This document shows positions 7,103 to 11,699 of a DNA stretch of 11,699 nt, in pieces. The notes beneath the pieces are model-generated. The model did no database searches. It was not told where the DNA came from and was given only the letters and a program-made list of their open reading frames with translations. The number at the start of each line of letters is the position of its first letter. Position 1 is the first letter of the stretch. The stretch covers positions 5,654-17,352 of the forward strand of contig PFDM01000032.1 of assembly GCA_002772825.1 (NCBI GenBank). Direction: 5' to 3'. This DNA comes from Parcubacteria group bacterium CG10_big_fil_rev_8_21_14_0_10_38_31 (GTDB taxonomy: Bacteria; Patescibacteriota; Minisyncoccia; GCA-002772825). A program made the position numbers and the translations under genes.

Positions 7103-7450
7103 TTAAACAAACTCTATAACCGCCATAGGGCTCGCGTCCCCTTTACGATTTCCTAATTTTATAATACGCGTATATCCGCCATTCCTATCTTTATATTTTG
7201 GCGCTATTTCATCAAAAAGTTTTTTTGTATTTTTCTCACCTATTTCAGCGATAATCAGTCTACGAGAAGCAAGTTTGCCACTTATTGCTTTAGTCACCAT
7301 CTTCTCAACGACAGGTCTTAATTCCTTAGCTTTAGCTTCCGTGGTCTTCATCTTTTCATGTTCAATAAAATTTTTAGCCAAAAGACGAACAAGAGCTTTT
7401 CTCTGGTTTCTGACTCTACCGAATTTTCTCCCTTTTTTTAAATGGTTCAT
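7103..7450 (-). CDS. rplQ: Large ribosomal subunit protein bL17
   Basis: bL17 is a bacteria-specific 50S protein near the peptide exit tunnel. The 115 residues begin MNHLKKGRKFGR, parallel to the MRHRKSGRQLNR start of the family. The core has the HEKMKTTEAKAKELRPVVEKM helix, then ASRRLI, KLFDEIAPKYKDRNGGYTRIIKLGNRKGDASPMAVIEFV at the C-terminus, where GGYTRI and GD..PMA.IE are family hallmarks. It is slightly shorter than the 127-aa E. coli protein. It follows rpoA by 7 nt, the standard rpoA-rplQ order at the end of the alpha operon. Confidence 0.98.
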   Translation of the reverse strand: MNHLKKGRKFGRVRNQRKALVRLLAKNFIEHEKMKTTEAKAKELRPVVEKMVTKAISGKLASRRLIIAEIGEKNTKKLFDEIAPKYKDRNGGYTRIIKLGNRKGDASPMAVIEFV

Positions 7451-7457
7451 AATTCTA

Positions 7458-8426
7458 TTATTCTTTCAATGTAAGCCCCAAGTTACCTAAAGCGCGTCTT
7501 ATCTCTTGAACGCCTTTTTTTCCCAAATTATCTATAGCCAAAAGATCATCCTCCTTCTTCCTAGTTAGACCTCCGACAGTCCTGATACTCGCCTCTGAAA
7601 GAGACTTTGATGTCCTAGAGGACAGGTTAAGATCTTCTATTCTAGTCTTCAAATAATCTTCTTCTGTAGTGCCGGAAACTTCCTCCTGTTCTTCTTTAAC
7701 AGGCATCTCTTTCAATATATCTTCAGTAGAATGCTCTTCTTCAAAACCAATTACCGCCTTAAGTTGTTTAATAAGTATTTCTATTGATTTTTCAAGCGCC
7801 TCACGTGGCGATGTTGTTCCATCTGTCTCTATTACAAAACGAAGTCTATTGTAATCAGTCCTGTCGCCGACACGCATATTTTCTACTTCATAGTTAACTC
7901 TTCTTATAGGAGTAAAAGCTGCGTCAAGGACGATAGTTCCTACCTCCACCTTATCCTTTCTTAATACTTCTCTCGGTATATAACCAAGTCCTTTCTCAAC
8001 AGTCAACTCTACTTCAAACTTTGAACTCTTATCTGTTAATGTGGCAATATGAACATCTTTACTCACAACTTCAAGCTGGCCGGATGTTTTAATATCATCG
8101 GCTGTTACAACTTTTGCCCCATTTATAGAGATGGTGGCCTTCTGAGGTTCATCAGTAAGCATTTTAAACTTCACCTGCCTTAAATTCAGTAAGATCATTA
8201 TCACATCCTCTTTTACTCCAGAGAGAACTGAGAATTCATGAGGAGCACCCTCAATCCTGACGGTAGTAATAGCACTACCCGGCAAAGAAGAAAGGATTGC
8301 CCTCCTTAGAGAGTTCCCCAATGTATGACCATAACCGGCATAAAGGCCGTCTATCTCATATACGCCTTTTGTCTCTTCCTCAGAAACGATTCTCGGCTTT
8401 GATGGTAAAATTATTGAATAGTCCAT
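7458..8426 (-). CDS. rpoA: DNA-directed RNA polymerase subunit alpha
   Basis: The alpha subunit dimerises to nucleate RNA polymerase assembly, and its C-terminal domain contacts UP elements and activators. The 322-residue protein has the assembly motif GYGHTLGNSLRRAILSSLPG at 31-50. The rest of the N-terminal domain runs to about 230. A flexible acidic linker (about 230-258, rich in Glu) leads to a complete helix-hairpin-helix C-terminal domain at about 260-320. In that domain Arg271 matches E. coli Arg265, and NLGKKG matches the 294-299 region. Lys274 stands where E. coli has Asn268. The start at 8426 gives the usual N-terminus, and there is no Shine-Dalgarno in the A/T-only upstream stretch. 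It lies 24 nt after rpsD. Confidence 0.99.
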   Translation of the reverse strand: MDYSIILPSKPRIVSEEETKGVYEIDGLYAGYGHTLGNSLRRAILSSLPGSAITTVRIEGAPHEFSVLSGVKEDVIMILLNLRQVKFKMLTDEPQKATISINGAKVVTADDIKTSGQLEVVSKDVHIATLTDKSSKFEVELTVEKGLGYIPREVLRKDKVEVGTIVLDAAFTPIRRVNYEVENMRVGDRTDYNRLRFVIETDGTTSPREALEKSIEILIKQLKAVIGFEEEHSTEDILKEMPVKEEQEEVSGTTEEDYLKTRIEDLNLSSRTSKSLSEASIRTVGGLTRKKEDDLLAIDNLGKKGVQEIRRALGNLGLTLKE

Positions 8427-8450
8427 ATTGTTATTATTATTTATAAAAAA

Positions 8451-9080
8451 TTAACGTGAATAAAGTTCAATAATGGAATTAAAATTAAATCTAGTATCAT
8501 CTGATACGGCATCTCCGGTAACAATCGCTTCCTTCTTTTCCTTATCAAGAGTAAGCCATGTAGGCGATTCAAATTTCTGCCATCTGTCAGCCAATCCTTC
8601 AAATGGTCCCTTACCAACACTTCCTCCTCTGATACCTATCAAGTCTCCAGTCTTTACCCTATAAGAAGGGATATTATTTCGTCTGCCATTTATAGTTATA
8701 TGTCCATGGGAAACAAGTTGTCTTGAGCTAGCTCTATTTGAAGTAAATCCAAGTCTATAGACGACATTATCAAGTCTGGACTCAAGGAGCTTTACCAACT
8801 CCAATGAAGCGACGCCTTTCTTCTTTGAAGCCTCTTTCACGTAATTAACAAACTGACGCTCTCTTAAGCCATAAGAAAATTTTACCACCTGCTTATCTCT
8901 TAATTGAGTACCGTACTCGGAAGAACCTCTTCTTCCTTTTCTTTTTCCTCCACTCTTACCAAGAGCACCCGGAGTATAAGGCTTAGTCACCATAGCACAC
9001 TTAGGTGTAATACACCTCTCTCCTTTAAGAAAAAGTTTTGCCCCTGCTCTTCTACAAATTTTACATTGTGAATTTTCCAT
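8451..9080 (-). CDS. rpsD: Small ribosomal subunit protein uS4, zinc-binding form
   Basis: uS4 initiates 30S assembly on 16S rRNA. The 209-residue protein carries four N-terminal cysteines, Cys6, Cys9, Cys23 and Cys28 (CKIC...C....C), the layout of zinc-binding (C+) uS4 proteins. A basic GKSGGKRKGRRGSSEYG stretch and the KQVVKFSYGLRERQF motif follow. The S4 RNA-binding domain runs from about 101 to 165 (SRLDNVVYRLGF, SRQLVSHGHITINGR, YRVKTGDLIGI). The length is typical. uS4 is the usual autoregulator of alpha operons in E. coli, but no recognisable pseudoknot target is seen here. It follows rpsK by 9 nt. Confidence 0.99.
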   Translation of the reverse strand: MENSQCKICRRAGAKLFLKGERCITPKCAMVTKPYTPGALGKSGGKRKGRRGSSEYGTQLRDKQVVKFSYGLRERQFVNYVKEASKKKGVASLELVKLLESRLDNVVYRLGFTSNRASSRQLVSHGHITINGRRNNIPSYRVKTGDLIGIRGGSVGKGPFEGLADRWQKFESPTWLTLDKEKKEAIVTGDAVSDDTRFNFNSIIELYSR

Positions 9081-9089
9081 AAATAAAAA

Positions 9090-9524
9090 TTATACTCTTC
9101 TTGGTTTCTTAGCCTTAGGTCCATTATGAGGGACGGGTGTTGTGTCTAGAATAGAGGTTATCTCAACCCCCCTGGCGGCAAAAGTCCTTATGGCAGAATC
9201 CCTGCCAGCGCCAACTCCCCTTATTATAACATCAGCTTCTTTCATGCCGATCATTGACGCCTTATCAGCGACAACTTCAGCCACTTTGGAAGCGGCAAAG
9301 GGTGTGCCCTTCTTTGCCCCCTTAAATCCCAAAGAACCACTCGAAGACCATATCAATACACCTCCTTTATCATCTGAAACTGACACTAATGTATTGTTAT
9401 AAGTTGATAAAATATTAATTATCCCTTTTGTTATTTTCTTTTTAGGGATACGAGACATAGCCCTGGCCTTAAGTCCATGGTCCATAGCTCCCCCTTTCTT
9501 TTTAATTATCCGTTTTTTTCCCAT
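9090..9524 (-). CDS. rpsK: Small ribosomal subunit protein uS11
   Basis: uS11 lies on the 30S platform near the E-site mRNA. The 144-residue protein has a basic N-terminal extension of about 25 residues, then the family core: INILSTYNNTLVSVSD, a GSLGFKGAKKGTPFAA segment, and the C-terminal ITSILDTTPVPHNGPKAKKPRRV end, where PHNG...K..RRV is diagnostic. The usual GPGPGR loop reads GVGAGR, with both prolines replaced. The ATG at 9524 is 15 nt after rpsM. An internal Met at residue 14 or 23 could be an alternative start, but the first gives normal spacing. Confidence 0.98.
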   Translation of the reverse strand: MGKKRIIKKKGGAMDHGLKARAMSRIPKKKITKGIINILSTYNNTLVSVSDDKGGVLIWSSSGSLGFKGAKKGTPFAASKVAEVVADKASMIGMKEADVIIRGVGAGRDSAIRTFAARGVEITSILDTTPVPHNGPKAKKPRRV

Positions 9525-9539
9525 AAATTCAGTTAATTG

Positions 9540-9920
9540 TTATTTCTTGTCAACTTTTGTTCTTCCGGAACCCATAGTCTTTCTTACATTTCCTCTTTTC
9601 GTTCTTGAATTGGTCTTCGTCCTCTGACCTCTGGCTGGCAATGACTTGGCGTGCCTTGTGCCTCTATAGCACTTTATATCTTTAAGTCTTTTTATATTTT
9701 CGGCAATTTCCTTCTTTAAATCTCCTTCTGAAGTATAATTTTCAGCGATTCCCCTAACTGCCTTCTCCTCGTCCGGAGTAAGATCACTGGCTAACTTATC
9801 CTTAGAAACACCTGCTTCTTTCAATATCTTCTTAGCTCTAAAATGACCGATACCATAAATAGCAGTAAGAGCTATCTCTAAGTGTTTCTTCTCTGGAATA
9901 TTTATGCCTTTTATTCTCAT
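9540..9920 (-). CDS. rpsM: Small ribosomal subunit protein uS13
   Basis: uS13 sits at the top of the 30S head and contacts the 50S subunit and P-site tRNA. The 126-residue protein starts MRIKGINIPEKK and has the AIYGIGHFRAKKIL helix-turn motif (about 21-34). The diagnostic block YRGTRHAKSLPARGQRTKTN lies at 85-104, and a very basic tail ends in KVDKK. The length is typical. It is the only gene in the operon with a plausible purine-rich upstream site: AAGGA ending 11 nt before the ATG, which is also the rpmJ tail. It follows rpmJ by 8 nt. Confidence 0.99.
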   Translation of the reverse strand: MRIKGINIPEKKHLEIALTAIYGIGHFRAKKILKEAGVSKDKLASDLTPDEEKAVRGIAENYTSEGDLKKEIAENIKRLKDIKCYRGTRHAKSLPARGQRTKTNSRTKRGNVRKTMGSGRTKVDKK

Positions 9921-9928
9921 GTGATTAT

Positions 9929-10045
9929 TTATCCTTGTCGTTGTTTATGCTTAGGATTTTTCTTGCAAATAATATAGACCAAACCTTTTCGCCTTGTCAT
10001 CTTACAATCTTTACATATTTTTTTAGTTGCGGCGCGAATTTTCAT
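9929..10045 (-). CDS. rpmJ: Large ribosomal subunit protein bL36 (38 aa)
   Basis: bL36 is the smallest 50S protein, a zinc-ribbon that braces 23S rRNA. Reading the minus strand from the ATG at 10045 gives 38 residues beginning [15 protein letters not shown] and ending [12 protein letters not shown], then TAA. The zinc ligands Cys11, Cys14, Cys27 and His33 are all present, so this is the metal-binding form. The C-terminal PKHKQRQG is the family signature. The order infA-rpmJ-rpsM is classical. The gene is short enough to be missed by length-filtered gene calls. A TTGACA hexamer in its 40-nt upstream spacer suggests an extra promoter of its own. Confidence 0.98.
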   Translation of the reverse strand: MKIRAATKKICKDCKMTRRKGLVYIICKKNPKHKQRQG

Positions 10046-10050
10046 AATAA

Positions 10051-10079
10051 AAAATAATATATTTACTGATATATGTCAA
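10051..10079 (-). promoter_or_regulatory. Possible internal promoter before rpmJ
   Basis: A perfect -35 hexamer, TTGACA (10074-10079), lies in the infA-rpmJ spacer on the minus strand. At 17 bp spacing the -10 would be TATTTT (10051-10056); a better TATTAT sits at a tight 14 bp spacing. Either would start transcription at or within a few bases of the rpmJ ATG, giving a leaderless message. The -35 is convincing and the -10 is weak. Confidence 0.4.
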
Positions 10080-10085
10080 CTTATT

Positions 10086-10310
10086 TTAAAATCTTTTTTT
10101 AATTCTCCCTTTTGTGTCCGTAGAAGGTGAATTCATCTCAATACCGACACTATCACCAACCAAAACCTTAATACGATGTATGCGCATTTTACCCGACAGG
10201 TAGGCTATTATTTCCCTGTCGTTTTCGAGACGAATACGAAATGTAGCATTTGGCAAAGCCTCTATTGCTATCCCTCGGACCAATTGATCTTGTTCTTTAT
10301 TCTCTGTCAT
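10086..10310 (-). CDS. infA: Translation initiation factor IF-1
   Basis: IF-1 occupies the 30S A site during initiation and assists IF-2 and IF-3. The 74-residue protein is a single OB-fold of normal length. It begins with a short charged lead, then VRGIAIEALPNATFRIRLEND, matching the family's GTVLETLPNTMFRVELENG. SGKMRIHRIKVLVGDSVGIEM follows (family [21 protein letters not shown]), and it ends in TKGRIKKRF. The last conserved element, usually SPYDLTKGRI, reads SPSTDTKGRI. It is the first gene of the ribosomal operon, with a predicted promoter and a leader of about 12 nt. It is not preceded by secY, adk or map as in many bacteria. Confidence 0.98.
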   Translation of the reverse strand: MTENKEQDQLVRGIAIEALPNATFRIRLENDREIIAYLSGKMRIHRIKVLVGDSVGIEMNSPSTDTKGRIKKRF

Positions 10311-10328
10311 TTAATTACAATAGCTTAT

Positions 10329-10358
10329 AATATATCAGATATTATATAGATTAGTCAA
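10329..10358 (-). promoter_or_regulatory. Predicted main promoter of the infA ribosomal operon
   Basis: On the minus strand, TTGACT (10353-10358) and TATATT (10329-10334) are separated by 18 bp. TGA directly before the -10 makes it an extended -10. Transcription would begin near 10322, only about 12 nt from the infA ATG. The leader has no Shine-Dalgarno sequence. Each hexamer has five of six consensus bases. Confidence 0.65.
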
Positions 10359-10386
10359 GCTTTTTCTAATAGCAATACAAAAATCC

Positions 10387-10451
10387 GCCATTTTTTGAGC
10401 TATTTTCTTAGGCTGATAACAATTATCAGCTATCAATCATAAAAATATGGC
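10387..10451. repeat. Nested inverted repeat after the membrane-protein gene; possible terminator
   Basis: The inner arms GCTGATAA (10412-10419) and TTATCAGC (10423-10430) pair perfectly around a 3-nt loop. The outer arms GCCATTTTTT (10387-10396) and AAAAATATGGC (10441-10451) pair with one bulged base. On the minus strand it begins 11 nt after the stop of the membrane-protein gene and is followed by a short run of five T. It lies upstream of the infA -35, so it may terminate the upstream transcript or act as an operator. The rest of the 10311-10462 spacer holds only the promoter. Confidence 0.45.
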
Positions 10452-10462
10452 TTATCTAAATC

Positions 10463-11699
10463 TTATAATCCTGCCTTGAGAATCTCTTTATATTCTATCT
10501 TAGAATCATCTTTTGGGGCAAAACGCCACCAAGAAGGGTGATGGGTTACTTTAATATTCTCTACGGGGTATTTTTTTAAAAATATCTCAAGCCCGTTATT
10601 CCCTTCTCTTAAGAAGTCCTTCTTTAGATTGTCTGCATTTATAGTCCAGACGAAGTGCCCCATACCACTCACACTAAATACTATTTTTTCATTATTTTTA
10701 TCTCTTTCAGTGAGATTTATTGATAATTCTCTAAGATTTGAGACTCTTAAAGGCGCGTTTTCTGCATGTCTAGAGACAAGGGCGTCTGATAAATCCGTCT
10801 CCCTTATCAAGAATGCCCTAAGGATACCTTTCTCTTTAAAAGTAAATTCTTCCACCTCGTCTCCCGCGTTTGGATTACTGTCATCATTAACAAAATCTAA
10901 CATTACCAAGTCGGTATAATATAGAAATCCATTAGGAATACTTGACTCGGCTTTTTTTATAAGAGTATTTTTTATATCATTTTTCAAATCTTCTTTTACC
11001 GAGAAGATATCGTCCTCAGAAATGATGCTCAACCCCCCCACAAAACCACCAGCCATGTCTGTCTTTGACCTTGCATAAAACTTCTCATACCTCGCGTCAC
11101 TCTTATTAAACCCAGGGATGTTAAAATCAGTAAGACCTATATTATATTCTTCACCTGCCTCGTCAGCATATACCGTGGCTTCAATAGAGCTGGGGACAAT
11201 ATTTCCATCTACAATCTTGGCACCTGGCACAATCACCTGACCATCTATCCTATAAATCTTCCCTTCAGGGGTTGAGAAGCGAGTCCTCCTGACAAGTGTT
11301 TGTGGCGCGGAACTGTATGCATTATAGATAATAATCTGTCCGCTCGCTTTCCTCTCTAAATCTTTCACACCGGTTGACTTGGCCACCCTCTCCCTATCTT
11401 CTACTATCTCCATAAGTTCAAAGTAGATATTTTGATTTTCTGACGAACTTGATGACCCTTGGGCTTTATCCATATAAGCCCATAAGGAAGTATCTAAGTT
11501 TATAAATTCTTGGTTCGGTGTAACGGCGATAGTAACCCAAGAAAAATTTTTCAATACGAAGACGAAGACGAAGACGAAAAACAAGGCTATCGCCAGTCTA
11601 TAAGCTAATTTAAACTTAGAGAAGGAGGGTTTCCTTATCCTCTCTCCAGTGGTGGTATTATCTTTAACAGGATTCTCCTTTTTAATATAAAATGGTCTC
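10463..11699 (-). CDS. Single-pass membrane-anchored protein, possibly baseplate-J-like; N-terminus beyond the window
   Basis: The frame is open to the right edge, so the N-terminus is missing and 411 residues are visible. The visible part starts with a basic, polar cytoplasmic stretch (1-34, including TTTGERIRKPS). One transmembrane segment follows (about 35-49, containing alternating Phe-Val), then a large soluble, mainly beta-type domain that would lie outside. Recognisable stretches include KASGQIIIYNAYSS (about 117-130) and RFSTPEGKIYRID (about 140-152). These resemble membrane-anchored proteins that I associate with CPR genomes and that are sometimes labelled baseplate-J-like; I cannot confirm the domain here, and the role is unknown. 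A TTG at 11584 could be mistaken for the start, but it falls inside the membrane segment and the frame clearly continues upstream. A nested inverted repeat follows the stop. Confidence 0.85.
   Translation of the reverse strand, partial: RPFYIKKENPVKDNTTTGERIRKPSFSKFKLAYRLAIALFFVFVFVFVLKNFSWVTIAVTPNQEFINLDTSLWAYMDKAQGSSSSSENQNIYFELMEIVEDRERVAKSTGVKDLERKASGQIIIYNAYSSAPQTLVRRTRFSTPEGKIYRIDGQVIVPGAKIVDGNIVPSSIEATVYADEAGEEYNIGLTDFNIPGFNKSDARYEKFYARSKTDMAGGFVGGLSIISEDDIFSVKEDLKNDIKNTLIKKAESSIPNGFLYYTDLVMLDFVNDDSNPNAGDEVEEFTFKEKGILRAFLIRETDLSDALVSRHAENAPLRVSNLRELSINLTERDKNNEKIVFSVSGMGHFVWTINADNLKKDFLREGNNGLEIFLKKYPVENIKVTHHPSWWRFAPKDDSKIEYKEILKAGL
11556..11579. repeat. Hexanucleotide tandem repeat encoding part of a transmembrane segment
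   Basis: The unit ACGAAG is repeated about four times on the plus strand (three exact copies, the fourth ending in A instead of G). On the coding strand this is TTCGTC, read as Phe-Val, and gives the FVFVFVFV run in the membrane anchor of the 10463 gene. The unit is a multiple of three, so a change in copy number would keep the frame. Confidence 0.8.

Noticed and set aside
11582..11584. TTG at 11584 as start codon of the membrane-protein gene
   Set aside because: It falls inside the transmembrane segment. The same frame continues without a stop through 38 more codons to the window edge, encoding a sensible basic cytoplasmic tail.
1..11699. Recoded TGA (code 25, TGA as glycine) as in Gracilibacteria and SR1
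   Set aside because: All genes are full length under the standard code, and conserved glycines in DnaK, DnaJ and the ribosomal proteins use GGN codons.
1..11699. CRISPR arrays, tRNA or rRNA genes, insertion sequences, introns in genes
   Set aside because: No spaced direct repeats, cloverleaf-like segments, transposase frames or interrupted conserved proteins were found on reading both strands.

Overview
This 11.7 kb window is a compact, AT-rich stretch of bacterial chromosome with every supported gene on the minus strand. It reads most like a member of the Candidate Phyla Radiation (Patescibacteria), probably the Parcubacteria side. The signs are minimal ribosomal proteins (bL36 of 38 aa, a uL13 of 116 aa that lacks its usual C-terminal end), almost no recognisable Shine-Dalgarno sequences, very short spacers, and a membrane-anchored family I associate with these genomes. 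The lineage is an inference from protein character; no rRNA gene is present. The code looks standard: all 15 visible stop codons are TAA, and conserved glycines are not encoded by TGA.

In transcription order (right to left) there are three blocks. (1) At the right edge is an N-terminally cut single-pass membrane protein (10463 to edge), possibly baseplate-J-like, whose transmembrane segment is encoded by a hexanucleotide repeat. A nested inverted repeat follows it. (2) A good extended -10 promoter then drives an alpha-type ribosomal operon: infA, rpmJ, rpsM, rpsK, rpsD, rpoA, rplQ, rplM, rpsI. It ends in a hairpin that overlaps the rpsI stop codon. rpmJ (9929-10045) is a short gene that is easily missed. 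(3) A second extended -10 promoter drives grpE, dnaK and dnaJ. These are followed at 8, 17 and 5 nt spacing by two small membrane proteins and a class B penicillin-binding protein that runs off the left edge.

Functionally the window joins translation initiation (IF-1), small and large subunit ribosomal proteins, the RNA polymerase alpha subunit, the complete DnaK chaperone machine (GrpE, DnaK, DnaJ) and peptidoglycan cross-linking for cell shape (PBP2 with an MreD-like partner). The chaperone and wall genes appear to be co-transcribed.

No dedicated novel system (defence, mobile or biosynthetic) is visible. The points worth a second look are regulatory: near-leaderless promoters in a region without Shine-Dalgarno sites, structured spacers at grpE-dnaK and dnaK-dnaJ without a CIRCE element, and the repeat-encoded membrane anchor. 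There is no gene-free stretch longer than 300 bases; the longest spacer is 10311-10462.
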